Assembly (NCBI RefSeq): GCF_042682685.1 | Contig: NZ_JBHUHX010000009.1 | Coordinates: 1 to 64,000 of the forward strand | Reading direction: 5' to 3' | Length of the DNA stretch: 64,000 nt | Origin: Imhoffiella fuscus | Lineage (GTDB): Bacteria > Pseudomonadota > Gammaproteobacteria > Chromatiales > Chromatiaceae | Part shown: in pieces, positions 1 to 9,560 of the stretch | Layout: the number at the start of each line of letters is the position of its first letter | Numbering within the stretch: the stretch's first letter is position 1 | The notes under the pieces: generated by a model | Database searches by the model: none | Seen by the model: the letters and a program-made list of their open reading frames with translations, nothing else | What the model was told of the DNA's origin: nothing | Made by a program: the position numbers and the translations under genes

Positions 1-599
1 AGGGCGACCTCGGCGGTGACGTCCTTGCCACTCTTGTCGAGCAGGCGCAGGGTGCCGTCGGTCAGATCACTGCTGTCGAGGCTGATGTCGTAGTAAGTGT
101 CGGCGGCAACGTCGAGCTTGAGCCAGTCGATGTCCGCGCCCCAGTCGATGCGACCGCTTTGATCGCTCGATCCCAGCGTCCCCGCTGTCTTCGACGTTTG
201 GCCGTAGTCGTCAGATATCGGGTCGAGGGTCAGTCGATAGTGCCCAGTTAACCCAGTTCCGCCAGAAACCTGGACGTAATACTTTCCCGCCTTGGCTTCA
301 TTGTTGATAAAGATGAGGGCGTCAAGCTCTCCACCGCTGGTGGTATCTGGGATGTAGTCGTTATCAGGGTCGCTGTCGGAGTTGAGGTCGACGCCCTTTT
401 TGTCGACCAGACGGAGCTCGGCACCGGTGAGAGCCGACAGCCCGCCCCCATCCAAACCTTCGATGAGAATTCTGTAATAGGTGTCGCTTGCGGCAGTGAA
501 CTCGAACCAGTCGACATCGCTGAAGTAATCGATCCCGCCATAGGCCAAGTTATTGGAAAACGTTCCTGCCGTTTTGGCGGTGACACCCTGATCAGCCAT
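1..599 (-). CDS. Partial extracellular protein with PPC-like beta-sandwich repeats (C-terminus beyond the window)
   Basis: Reading the minus strand from the ATG at 599 gives an open frame that runs off the window, about 199 codons. A GGAG ribosome site lies 8 bases before the ATG. The protein starts MADQGVTAKTAG without a signal peptide and contains two copies of a domain of the form DWFEF...TYYRILIEG...ELRLVDKKG...GKYYVQVSG...YRLTLDP. This resembles the bacterial pre-peptidase C-terminal (PPC) domain of secreted proteases and type I secreted proteins. Composition is acidic and Asp/Gly rich, as in calcium-binding secreted proteins. The missing C-terminus would decide between a protease, an adhesin and an RTX protein. 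The repeat fold is fairly sure; the function is not known. Confidence 0.75.
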   Translation of the reverse strand, partial: MADQGVTAKTAGTFSNNLAYGGIDYFSDVDWFEFTAASDTYYRILIEGLDGGGLSALTGAELRLVDKKGVDLNSDSDPDNDYIPDTTSGGELDALIFINNEAKAGKYYVQVSGGTGLTGHYRLTLDPISDDYGQTSKTAGTLGSSDQSGRIDWGADIDWLKLDVAADTYYDISLDSSDLTDGTLRLLDKSGKDVTAEVA

Positions 600-883
600 C
601 GTCGTTCACTCCACGTCCGGGTTCAAAACAACCACACCTAATGTAATGTGGCCATTTAGGTCGCATCCTGGCGCCAGCTTAGCCGTTCGCGCCTATCAAA
701 AATGAGGACCGCAACACAGATGCTTAACGGCAGGAATGGAGCGGGCTTGAACCGGATGTATCGCAGAGGCAGCCTCTCCGTCCATTGATGTCGAAGCCTC
801 GGATAACGGTCCTGGACTTTGGGGAACTCAATTTCGGGGCACCATCCGTCACACTCGACGGACACCCGAGGTGTGCGACGCAG
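600..883. other. Intergenic region with no supported gene
   Basis: About 280 bases lie between the minus-strand PPC-repeat gene and the radical SAM relic. Short frames here overlap on both strands and encode nothing recognisable. A short inverted repeat, CCTAA...TTAGG at 638-661, sits where the promoter of the minus-strand gene would be. I cannot assign it a role. Confidence 0.4.
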
Positions 884-1119
884 ATGAAGATCTTGCTCGT
901 GAAACCCAAGGCACGTTTGCCGACCGTGCTGGGTCTGAAGCGGCCGCCATGCTGCGGCGTTTCAAGCCCGAACTGATCGGTTTCACCGGCTATACGCACC
1001 AGGTTTATTTCTGCGATGACGAGAACTTCATCGACGAGACATTCGGATGGGAGCTGGCCGAGGGACTGGCACGTGCGGGCGTGCGCAAACGCTATTTCGC
1101 CTGGACCCGCTCGCGCCGA
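884..1119 (+). pseudogene. Relic of a B12-binding radical SAM protein gene (two internal deletions, frameshift)
   Basis: An ATG at 884 gives MKILLVKPKARLPTVLGLKR, a typical start of cobalamin-binding radical SAM proteins. The frame then becomes nonsense. In the +1 frame from about 943 the text continues MLRRFKPELIGFTGYTH, the end of the B12-binding motif region. It jumps without a break to FCDDENFIDETFGWELAEGL...VRKRYFAWTRS, which in intact homologues lies far downstream inside the radical SAM domain. The CxxxCxxC cluster is absent. So two stretches, including the whole catalytic core, are deleted and the reading frame is broken. Family placement comes from recognising these motifs, without an alignment. 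Confidence 0.65.
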
Positions 1120-1293
1120 ACAGGACGACTATCGCGACTCTCCACGCGTGCTATGGGGCGGGTGAACAATTCACGATGGGGTCGGAACGCCCCGATCGGA
1201 CTCGGGTTGGGTATAGTATTGGCCTGACCTTCGCGCCCGGGGCGAGTGCCGTTCTGATTCGCCGCCACGCACTCACTGACCATTGGCTTCCGC

Positions 1294-2256
1294 ATGGACA
1301 CCTCAGGAAACACCCTCTATCCACCCGTCGAACCCTTCGCCGTCCATGAAATCGTCGTCGACAACGGACACCACCTCTATGTCGAGGAGTGTGGTCGACC
1401 GGACGGCATTCCGGCCATCTTTCTACACGGCGGCCCCGGCGCCGGGTGCGAACCGGCGCATCGCGGCTTCTTCGATCCATCGCGCTATCGCGCCGTGCTC
1501 TTCGATCAGCGCGGCTGCGGACGCTCGCGTCCCCACGCCTCCCTACAGGCCAACACCACCTGGGACCTGGTCGCCGACATCGAGCGCATTCGCGAGGCAC
1601 TGGGAATCGACCGCTGGCTGGTATTCGGCGGCTCCTGGGGCTCGACCCTGGCGCTGACCTACGCCGAGACCTATCCCGAGCGCGTCTCCGCGCTGGTGGT
1701 GCGCGGCATCTTTCTGTGCCGCGACGCGGAGATCCGCTGGTTCTATCAGGAGGGCGCGAATTGGGTGTTCCCCGACTACTGGGAGGACTATCTGGCTCCG
1801 ATCCCGGTCGAAGAGCGTGACGACATGCTCACGGCCTATCACCAGCGCCTCATCGACGAGGATGCGTCGGTGCGCATGGAGGCGGCCAAGGCCTGGTCGA
1901 TCTGGGAAGGAAGGACCGCGACACTGCGCGGCAATCCCAATGTCCAGGCGCATTTCTCCGACGCCCACGTCGCCCTGAGCCTGGCGCGAATCGAATGCCA
2001 CTATTTCGTCAACCACGCATTCCTGGCGCCGGATCAGCTGTTGCGCGATGCCGGGCGTCTCGCCGACATTCCAGGCGTCATCGTTCAGGGGCGTTACGAC
2101 CTCATCTGCCCCATGCGTTCGGCCTGGGAGCTGCATCAGGCCTGGCCGAGCGCCGATTTCCAGGTGATTCCAGATGCCGGCCACTCGGCATTCGAGCCCG
2201 GCATCAGCAGGGCGCTGGTGGCGGCCACCGACCGCTTCGCACAGGAACTGGCGTGA
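1294..2256 (+). CDS. pip: Proline iminopeptidase (alpha/beta hydrolase, S33 family)
   Basis: The 320-residue cytosolic enzyme removes N-terminal proline from peptides. The family signature HGGPG is at residues 45-49 (oxyanion region), DQRGCGRS at 71-78 and the nucleophile elbow GGSWGS with Ser114. Near the C-terminus GRYDLICP supplies the acid residue and DAGHSAFEP the catalytic His. Length and motif order match bacterial proline iminopeptidases of about 315-320 residues. Its TGA overlaps the GTG start of dtd (GTGA), so the two genes are probably translationally coupled. The start ATG follows the radical SAM relic by about 170 bases. Confidence 0.93.
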   Translation: MDTSGNTLYPPVEPFAVHEIVVDNGHHLYVEECGRPDGIPAIFLHGGPGAGCEPAHRGFFDPSRYRAVLFDQRGCGRSRPHASLQANTTWDLVADIERIREALGIDRWLVFGGSWGSTLALTYAETYPERVSALVVRGIFLCRDAEIRWFYQEGANWVFPDYWEDYLAPIPVEERDDMLTAYHQRLIDEDASVRMEAAKAWSIWEGRTATLRGNPNVQAHFSDAHVALSLARIECHYFVNHAFLAPDQLLRDAGRLADIPGVIVQGRYDLICPMRSAWELHQAWPSADFQVIPDAGHSAFEPGISRALVAATDRFAQELA

Positions 2257-2690
2257 TCGGCCTACTGCAACGGGTGAACCAGGCACGGGTCGAGGTTGCC
2301 GGCGAGACCATCGGCGCCATCGATCGCGGCCTGCTGGTACTGATCGGCGTCCAGAAAGGCGACGCCGAGCCACGCGCCGACCGCCTGCTGGAGCGGCTGC
2401 TGGGATACCGCGTCTTCCCGGACGCCGACGACCGCATGAACCTCAGCCTGCGCGACATCGCCGGCGGACTGCTCCTGGTGCCCCAGTTCACCCTGGCCGC
2501 CGATACCCGCAAGGGCACACGCGCCAGCTTCACCTCAGCCGCGCCACCGGACGAGGGCGAGCGATTATTCGATCATCTGGTCGCCCAGGCTCGCTCCAAC
2601 TTCGCCAATGTCGCGACCGGACGCTTCGGTGCCGACATGCAGGTGCATCTGGTCAACGCGGGTCCCGTGACCTTCTGGTTGGAGACCTGA
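2253..2690 (+). CDS. dtd: D-aminoacyl-tRNA deacylase
   Basis: This 145-residue cytosolic protein hydrolyses D-amino acids from mischarged tRNAs. The start is the GTG at 2253, giving MIGLLQRVNQARVEV, the conserved N-terminus of DTD. Upstream in-frame starts only extend into pip. Family motifs are present: PQFTLAADTRKGTRASF near the middle (the SQFTL active-site region, here with Pro for Ser) and NAGPVTFWL at the C-terminus (the Gly-cisPro motif region). The length equals the usual 145 residues. The four-base GTGA overlap with pip indicates one transcript. Confidence 0.93.
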   Translation: MIGLLQRVNQARVEVAGETIGAIDRGLLVLIGVQKGDAEPRADRLLERLLGYRVFPDADDRMNLSLRDIAGGLLLVPQFTLAADTRKGTRASFTSAAPPDEGERLFDHLVAQARSNFANVATGRFGADMQVHLVNAGPVTFWLET

Positions 2691-2852
2691 CCAAGTCACC
2701 GCTCGACGGAACGACGGATCCTGGCAGTCACTGCATCGCAATGTCACTCAGGGATGATGTTCCTGGACCAAGGCGGTCCGAGATCCCATAGGGATTGACG
2801 CCCCCGGCTCGCACCGGGCCTCGCTTGACGCATCGACTCGGAGTCCATACTG

Positions 2853-3245
2853 ATGCACGAACTCTCGCTGTGCCAGGCCCTGCTCGATCAGGTCACCCAG
2901 ATCGCCCGAGATCATGGAGCGAGCCGGGTCGACCGCATCCTGCTCAAGGTCGGCCCGCTTTCGGGCGTCGAGCCCGCGCTCCTGAAACACGCCTACCCGC
3001 TCGCCGCAACCGGCACGCTCGCCGAGTTCGCCGAGCTCGTCATCGAGCCCGCCGAGATCCGCGTGCATTGCCACACCTGCGGCGCCGAGACCGAGGCGAA
3101 GCCCAATCGGCTCTTGTGCGGCGTGTGCGGAGGCTTCCAGACCCGACTCATCAGCGGCGATGAAATGCTGTTGGCCAATCTGGAGCTCATCGTCCCGGAT
3201 CAGGATGACATAGACGCCGAACAGCCGATGGGCGGGCGTTCCTAG
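2853..3245 (+). CDS. hypA: Hydrogenase maturation nickel metallochaperone HypA
   Basis: HypA delivers nickel to the large subunit of [NiFe] hydrogenases together with HypB. The 130-residue protein begins MHELSL; His2 and Glu3 form the nickel site of the family. The zinc site has two CxxC pairs, Cys73/Cys76 (CHTC) and Cys89/Cys92 (CGVC). Length is near the usual 113-120 residues, with a slightly longer acidic C-terminus. hypB follows 63 bases downstream on the same strand. No hypC, D, E or F and no hydrogenase structural gene is in the window, so their target is encoded elsewhere. Confidence 0.95.
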   Translation: MHELSLCQALLDQVTQIARDHGASRVDRILLKVGPLSGVEPALLKHAYPLAATGTLAEFAELVIEPAEIRVHCHTCGAETEAKPNRLLCGVCGGFQTRLISGDEMLLANLELIVPDQDDIDAEQPMGGRS

Positions 3246-3308
3246 AGAACACTAACCCTTCCTCCCAGCGATGGCTTACACTGACTTTTTGGCTGGGAGA
3301 TGCTCATC

Positions 3309-4211
<903 letters not shown>

Positions 4212-4287
4212 ACCCGCGCATCGACGTGACGACCAGGCCGACGGCATCTTTCGACCCAATAGAACCAGATCAGGAGGACTTGCAACC

Positions 4288-4758
4288 GTGACCAAGACCC
4301 AGAAAACCCTCTCCAGGCTCTCGCTCGCCGCCGTGCTCGGCTTCGTGGCCGTCGTCCCGGTGAGCCATGCCTTCAACTTCGGCAACATGATGAATCCGAG
4401 CCGCTGGATGAACGGCAACGATCGCTATGACGACGAGCCCTATTATGGCGGCCCCTACGGCATGCCCTTCGGCAGCTACGGCTACCCGGGCGCCTACGGC
4501 GCACCTTACGGCGGCATGCCCTATGGCGCGCCTGGATTCGGAGCGCCACCGGCTGCGTATGGCGCGCCCGCCTACGGCGCAGCGCCTGGCATGACGCCCT
4601 CGGCACCCGCTGCGGCACCGACGCCCAGCGCGAGCCAGAGCGAGATCGAGGCGCTCAAGCGTCGCATCGAGGAGCTGGAGAGCAAGCAGCAGACTCAGCG
4701 TCCACAGGGCAACGAATGGCCATCGGCCCCGGCATTCCGTCCGATGAATCAATACTGA
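4288..4758 (+). CDS. Secreted Gly/Tyr/Pro/Ala-rich protein, sulfur-globule-protein-like
   Basis: GTG at 4288 has AGGAGG 10 bases upstream, which sets the start. The product has 156 residues. Residues 1-28 form a Sec signal peptide ending VSHA. A short FNFGNMMNPSRW segment follows, then a low-complexity stretch rich in Gly, Tyr, Pro and Ala with repeated YGAP, YGGP and PYG units. The last 45 residues contain a short charged coiled coil (EIEALKRRIEELESK). Composition and export resemble the structural proteins of periplasmic sulfur globules (Sgp) of purple sulfur bacteria, but the coiled-coil end is not typical of the classical small Sgp proteins. Function is inferred from composition only; a general envelope protein is the alternative. 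Confidence 0.5.
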   Translation: MTKTQKTLSRLSLAAVLGFVAVVPVSHAFNFGNMMNPSRWMNGNDRYDDEPYYGGPYGMPFGSYGYPGAYGAPYGGMPYGAPGFGAPPAAYGAPAYGAAPGMTPSAPAAAPTPSASQSEIEALKRRIEELESKQQTQRPQGNEWPSAPAFRPMNQY

Positions 4759-4784
4759 CCGGCCATACCCTCCCCGCTCCCGAA

Positions 4785-4803
4785 CCCCGCCGTCACGGCG
4801 GGG
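4785..4803 (+). terminator. Hairpin after the sulfur-globule-like gene
   Basis: A perfect 8-bp stem CCCCGCCG/CGGCGGGG with a 3-base loop sits 27 bases after the stop codon at 4758. It is not followed directly by a T run (a TTTT comes 20 bases later), so intrinsic termination is plausible but not certain. Confidence 0.5.
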
Positions 4804-4904
4804 CGACCGTATCGCCCCGGTTTTGACATATCCTTTCGTCCTTCCCCGATTCTTGCCTGCTACCATTCGCCTCCAACAAACACTGTCGAGGGAGTTCCAG
4901 GCCC

Positions 4905-5384
4905 ATGCAACGATTCGCTGCCAAGCTTCGCGCGTTCCTGATCACTAGCCTCCTGCTCGCCAGCGGCACCGCCATGGCGGCCGGCAGCTACCAGGTCTAT
5001 CGCACCGACACCGCCTTCGAGGACGTGCTCGACGGACTCAAGGCGGCGATCCAGGAACGGGGCATGTACATCAACAACGTCATGGATATGGGCGGCATGC
5101 TGGAACGCACCGGCAAGGACCTCGGGACGCCCGATCCCATCTACACCAAGGCGCAATCGGTCGAGTTCTGCAGTGCCGTCCTGTCCCGGGCCATGCTGCG
5201 AGAAGACCCCACCCGCATCGTCAACTGTCCCTTCATCATCAGCGTCTACGAACGTCATGACGAGCGCGGCATCACCTATGTCGTGCATCGTGCGATTCCC
5301 ATCGAGGAGCGGACCGCGAGCCCGATCATGGCCCGCATCGCCGCGACCTACGAGGAACTCGCCAAGTCGGCGATCGCATGGTAG
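4905..5384 (+). CDS. Periplasmic DUF302 family protein
   Basis: The 159-residue protein has a Sec signal peptide (MQRFAAKLRAFLITSLLLAS...AMAA) and a mature part typical of DUF302. The segment AFEDVLDGLKAAIQERGMYINNVMDMG matches the family's conserved helix-strand unit, and the rest carries SVEFCSAVLSRAML and the NCPFIISVYE strand. Length and layout fit. DUF302 has no agreed enzymatic role, although members often occur near redox and sulfur-metabolism genes. The preceding hairpin at 4785 and the gap to the next gene suggest its own transcript. Confidence 0.8.
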   Translation: MQRFAAKLRAFLITSLLLASGTAMAAGSYQVYRTDTAFEDVLDGLKAAIQERGMYINNVMDMGGMLERTGKDLGTPDPIYTKAQSVEFCSAVLSRAMLREDPTRIVNCPFIISVYERHDERGITYVVHRAIPIEERTASPIMARIAATYEELAKSAIAW

Positions 5385-5443
5385 CAACAGTGACCGAGAC
5401 CCAATCGCCAAGGCGCCGGTCACGGCCCAGGGAGCGCGACTGA

Positions 5444-7561
5444 ATGACCCTCATGCCAACATCCGGCCAAAGCCTTTTCACCGTCGCCCTGAGGTATCTT
5501 CCGCGCGCCATCCATGTGTTTCGCACCGAGGGCGGCGGGGTGCTGCTGCGCAAGCTCAAGCGCCGGCTAGGCACCACCCCGCTCGCGATCGAGGGACCGC
5601 CGAGACTGTTGGCCTTTTCCGAACCCTTCGCGCCCATCGCCCTGCGGCGGGAAGAGCGGCCTCGGATCTCGATCGTGGTTCCGGTCCACGATCAGTTCGC
5701 CTACAGCCATCACTGCCTGGCGGCCCTGGCGCTCACCCAGAACGAGGCGCCGTTCGAGGTCATCCTGGTCGATGACGCCTCGACCGACGGCACTTCGGAG
5801 CGCCTGGCGCACTATCCAGGCGTCAGACTGATCCGCAACCAGGAAAACCTTGGCTTCGTCGGATCCTGCAATCGGGGCGCGGAGGCGGCGCGGGGCGAGA
5901 TCATCGTCTTTCTCAACAACGACACCCAGGTTCAGTCGGGCTGGCTGGCGTCCTTGGTCCGCACCTTCGAGGATTTCCCGAACGCGGGAATCGTCGGCAG
6001 CCGTCTCATCTACCCGGACGGGCGTCTGCAGGAGGCGGGCGGCATTCTCTTCGAGGACGGATCGGCCTGGAACTACGGCCATCTGGACGAGCCCAACCGG
6101 CCCGAGTACAGCTATCTGAGGGCCGTCGACTATTGCTCGGGCGCCGCGCTGGCGATCCGAACCGCGCTCTTCCGCCAGTTGGGCGGCTTCGATCCGGCAT
6201 TCGCCCCGGCCTACTACGAGGACACGGATCTCGCCTTCCGCGTGCGCGCCACGGGGCATGAGGTCTATTACCAGCCGCTGTCCCAGGTAGTGCACTTCGA
6301 GGGCATCAGCGCCGGACGCGACACGGACGCGGACACCGGACTCAAACGCTACCAGCGGCTCCATGCCGAGACCTTCCGCGACCGCTGGGGAGCGGTGCTC
6401 GCCACCTTCGGTCCGCGCGATCAGGATGTCGATCGAGCGCGCGAGCGTCTGGTCGCGCGCCGTGCGCTGGTCGTCGACAACTACATGGTCACCCCGGATC
6501 GCGAATCGGGATCGCTGCGGATGCTCAACCTATTCCGCATCCTCCAGGGGCTCGGCTACAAGGTCACCTTCGCCGCCGCGAACCTGGAGGCCCCTCAGCC
6601 CTATGTCGCCGACCTGCAACGCATCGGCATCGAGGTGCTCTACCGCCCTTACGTTCGGAGCATCGCCAGTCATCTGGCGCGCTGCGGACGGGACTACGAT
6701 CTGGTGATTCTGAGTCGAGCCGATGCGGCCGCCCAGACCATGAAGGCCGTGCGCCGTCACTGCACGGCGGCCCGCATTCTATTCGACACGGTCGACCTGC
6801 ATTTCCTGCGCGAGCGCCGTCTGGCCGAACTCAAGGGCGATCGGGCCACGCATCTGGTCGCGGAGATGCGCAAGCGCCAAGAGCTGGATCTGATGCGACA
6901 GGCCGACCTGACTCTGGTGGTGAGCGAAACCGAACGCGCGCTCCTGGCCGAGGAAGCGCCGGACGTCGAGGTACGACTGGTCTCCAACATTCATCGCATC
7001 TTCGGTTCGGCCAAGCCGCCCGAGCAACGTCGCGACCTGCTCTTCATCGGCGCCTTCGCCCATCCGCCGAACAGCGACGCGATGGTCTATTTCTGCAAAG
7101 AGATCCTGCCTCTGGTGCGCGCGGAGCTGCCGGATGTGCGGCTCAAGATCATCGGCACCGATCCGCCGATCGAAGTCCAGGAGTGCGCCGGACAGGGCGT
7201 CGAGATCCTGGGCTACGTGCCCGACGTGACAGGCTACCTGGCCGACAGCCGCATCTCGGTGGCCCCACTGCGCTATGGCGCAGGGGTCAAGGGCAAGGTC
7301 AACCAAAGCCTCGCCCACGGACTCCCGGTGGTGGCGACCAGCATCGCCGCCGAAGGGATGCATCTGCGCGACGGCGACTCGATTCTCATCGCCGATACCC
7401 CGGCCGACTTCGCCAGCGCGGTGGTCCGGCTCTACCGAGACGACGCACTCTGGACGCGCCTCTCGGATGGCGGGCTGGCGGTGATGGAGCGCCATTTCGG
7501 CTTCGCCGCCGCCGAGTGCGCACTACGCTCGGCGCTTGGACTGGAAGAGACCCGCCCATGA
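5444..7561 (+). CDS. Two-domain glycosyltransferase (GT2 fused to a GT4-type domain)
   Basis: The 705-residue protein carries two transferase modules. Residues about 75-310 are a GT-A fold GT2 domain: ISIVVPVHDQ, DDASTDGT, LNNDTQ as the metal-binding DxD-like motif, and YYEDTDLAFR as the acceptor/catalytic motif. Residues about 345-700 form a GT-B fold domain: ALVVDNYMVTPDRESGS near its start, then LLFIGAFAHPPNSDA, APLRYGAGVKGKVNQSLAHGLPVVAT for nucleotide-sugar binding. No membrane segments are evident, so it probably acts at the inner membrane face in O-antigen, capsule or other surface glycan assembly. Its stop overlaps the start of the next transferase (ATGA). Substrates cannot be told from the sequence. 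Confidence 0.88.
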   Translation: MTLMPTSGQSLFTVALRYLPRAIHVFRTEGGGVLLRKLKRRLGTTPLAIEGPPRLLAFSEPFAPIALRREERPRISIVVPVHDQFAYSHHCLAALALTQNEAPFEVILVDDASTDGTSERLAHYPGVRLIRNQENLGFVGSCNRGAEAARGEIIVFLNNDTQVQSGWLASLVRTFEDFPNAGIVGSRLIYPDGRLQEAGGILFEDGSAWNYGHLDEPNRPEYSYLRAVDYCSGAALAIRTALFRQLGGFDPAFAPAYYEDTDLAFRVRATGHEVYYQPLSQVVHFEGISAGRDTDADTGLKRYQRLHAETFRDRWGAVLATFGPRDQDVDRARERLVARRALVVDNYMVTPDRESGSLRMLNLFRILQGLGYKVTFAAANLEAPQPYVADLQRIGIEVLYRPYVRSIASHLARCGRDYDLVILSRADAAAQTMKAVRRHCTAARILFDTVDLHFLRERRLAELKGDRATHLVAEMRKRQELDLMRQADLTLVVSETERALLAEEAPDVEVRLVSNIHRIFGSAKPPEQRRDLLFIGAFAHPPNSDAMVYFCKEILPLVRAELPDVRLKIIGTDPPIEVQECAGQGVEILGYVPDVTGYLADSRISVAPLRYGAGVKGKVNQSLAHGLPVVATSIAAEGMHLRDGDSILIADTPADFASAVVRLYRDDALWTRLSDGGLAVMERHFGFAAAECALRSALGLEETRP

Positions 7562-8466
7562 ATCATGGATCCGAACCGACGCCCCGCGTCTCGGTCATCG
7601 TCGTCAACTACAACGCCGGACCGTTGCTGGCCGACTGCGTCTCGGCCGTCCTCGGCTCCGACCTTCCGGTCGAGCTCATCGTCAGCGACAACGGCTCGCA
7701 CGACGCCAGCCTGGAACGACTCGCGCCCATGACCGACGACACCCGTCTGACGGTCATCGAAAACGGCGAGAACCTGGGATTCGCCAAGGCCAACAATCGC
7801 GCCCTACCGCTCGCTCGGGCCGAATATCTGCTGTTCCTCAATCCGGACTGTCTGGTCGATGGCGACACACTGACGCGCATGGCCGATTTCATGGACCGGC
7901 GCCCCGACGTCGGCATGGCCGGCTGTCTGGTCCTGAACCCGGACGGTAGCGAGCAAGTCGCCTGTCGGCGCTCGATCCCGGATCCTTGGATCGCCCTCAA
8001 ACGCATCCTGCATCTGGACCGCCTCCTACCGGGAGGGGGTGGACGGACACTCAATCACCAGAAGGATCCACTGCCGACCGAGCCGGTCGAGGTCGAGGCG
8101 ATCTCGGGATCCTTCATGTTCGTGCGCCGGCACGCACTGGATGAGGTCGGTCCATTGGACGAGGGCTATTTCCTGCACTGCGAGGATCTGGACTGGTTCG
8201 TGCGCTTCCATCGGGCCGGCTGGAAGGTCGCGCTGGTCCCGGACGCGCGCGTCGTCCACCACAAGGGCGCCTGCAGCACCGCAAGACCGCTGGCGGTCGA
8301 GCGCCACAAGCACCGAGGGATGGAGCGTTTCTTCCGCAAGTTTCAGTACGCGTCCTATCCGCGCCCCTTCAGCCTGCTGGTCATCCTCGGTATCCGGGCG
8401 CACCTGCTGCTCAAAACCCTGATCCTCGGGCCGCGCGCCTGGCGTGTCCGACGGGGCACGGAGTGA
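7558..8466 (+). CDS. GT2 family glycosyltransferase (rhamnosyltransferase-like)
   Basis: The start is the ATG at 7558, which overlaps the previous stop by four bases. The 302-residue product opens PRVSVIVVNYNAG, has SDNGSHDAS, NLGFAKANN and LNPDCLVD (DxD-type metal site region), then GSFMFVRRHALDEVG and GYFLHCEDLDWFVR, the ED motif of WbbL-like rhamnosyl and related transferases. A hydrophobic stretch near the C-terminus (FSLLVILGIRAHLLL) may associate with the membrane. It forms an operon with the two-domain transferase before it and the epimerase after it, consistent with surface polysaccharide synthesis. Confidence 0.88.
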   Translation: MNHGSEPTPRVSVIVVNYNAGPLLADCVSAVLGSDLPVELIVSDNGSHDASLERLAPMTDDTRLTVIENGENLGFAKANNRALPLARAEYLLFLNPDCLVDGDTLTRMADFMDRRPDVGMAGCLVLNPDGSEQVACRRSIPDPWIALKRILHLDRLLPGGGGRTLNHQKDPLPTEPVEVEAISGSFMFVRRHALDEVGPLDEGYFLHCEDLDWFVRFHRAGWKVALVPDARVVHHKGACSTARPLAVERHKHRGMERFFRKFQYASYPRPFSLLVILGIRAHLLLKTLILGPRAWRVRRGTE

Positions 8467-8471
8467 TCGCC

Positions 8472-9560
8472 ATGACGCAGTCCGGGGCATCGCCGCTCGG
8501 CAAGATCCTGGTCACGGGCGCGACCGGACGGGTCGGACGGGCCTTGGTCGACGAGCTTCTGAACCGCCGCGCCTCGGTCGCGGTCCTAACGCGCTCGCCC
8601 GAGGCCGCGCAACGACTCTGGCCGGACGGCAGGGTCGAGATACGTGTCGGCGATCTGGCGGCCCCGGACACCCTGGCGGCTGTCGGCGAGGACATCCAGA
8701 CCCTGTTCCATCTGGCCAGCTATGCGCCGCGACCCGAGGAGCCCGATCTCTACAATGCGCCCGGCCACTGGTCGATCACGGCCGAGGGTACCCGCAACCT
8801 GCTGTCGCGGCTCGACGCCTCAGGACTCGGCGGCGCACGGCTGGAACGGATCCTCTACGTCAGCACGATCAAGGCGATGGGCGACAAGGCCGGAGCGATG
8901 GGCCGGCCGGCCGACGAAGACGCGCCGCCCGAACCCGACACACTCTATGGCCAGGCCAAGCTCGACGCCGAACGTGCGATTCTCGATTTCGCAGACAAGG
9001 CAGGAATAGCGGCGAGCGTGCTGCGCCTGCCGATGGTCTATGGCCTCGGCCGCGAGGGAAACGTCGTCCGCATGATCGAGGCGGTCGCCCGGAGACGCTT
9101 CCCGCCCTGGCCGCGCATCCGAAACCGCCGCTCGGCGGTCCATATCGAGGACGTGATCGCAGCGATTTTGCTCGTCGCGGAACACCCGAACAGCGCGGGA
9201 GAGACCTACTGCGTGACGGATGGCCGAACCTATTCGACCCGCTGGATCTACGAACGCATCCGGCTGGCGCTCGGGCGACCGATCCCAGCCTGGTCGGTGC
9301 CATTCTGGATGCTGAAGGCGGCTGCGGCGGTCGGATCGGCAGGTGAAAGGCTGCTGGGACGGCGGATGCCGCTCACACTCGACGGGCTCTCCAAGCTGGC
9401 CGGAGATGCCTGGTATTCATCCGGCAAGCTGGAGCACGGGCTCGGATTCACTCCCAGGCATAGCCTGGAGAGCGAGATCCCCCATTTGGTTCGTCGGATG
9501 GCGGACCGACCTTCTCCAGAACCTGGGCCACGGCACGATCGGTCAACGGATTCTGGCTGA
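8472..9560 (+). CDS. NAD-dependent epimerase/dehydratase (extended SDR), probable sugar-nucleotide enzyme
   Basis: The chosen ATG at 8472 has GGAG 8 bases upstream; a GTG at 8463 in the same frame overlaps the previous stop and is the alternative. The 362-residue protein has the Rossmann motif VTGATGRVGRALV, FHLASYAPRP, and an extended-SDR catalytic YxxxK as YGQAKLDAE. A C-terminal part with PAWSVPFWMLKAAAAVG resembles UDP-glucose 4-epimerase-like and GDP-sugar reductase proteins. It is third in the glycan operon. Its last 113 bases overlap the 3' end of the convergent DUF1631 gene. Exact substrate unknown. Confidence 0.85.
   Translation: MTQSGASPLGKILVTGATGRVGRALVDELLNRRASVAVLTRSPEAAQRLWPDGRVEIRVGDLAAPDTLAAVGEDIQTLFHLASYAPRPEEPDLYNAPGHWSITAEGTRNLLSRLDASGLGGARLERILYVSTIKAMGDKAGAMGRPADEDAPPEPDTLYGQAKLDAERAILDFADKAGIAASVLRLPMVYGLGREGNVVRMIEAVARRRFPPWPRIRNRRSAVHIEDVIAAILLVAEHPNSAGETYCVTDGRTYSTRWIYERIRLALGRPIPAWSVPFWMLKAAAAVGSAGERLLGRRMPLTLDGLSKLAGDAWYSSGKLEHGLGFTPRHSLESEIPHLVRRMADRPSPEPGPRHDRSTDSG

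Noticed and set aside
1543..2373. Minus-strand frame over pip and dtd
   Set aside because: Shadow of pip with no family features.
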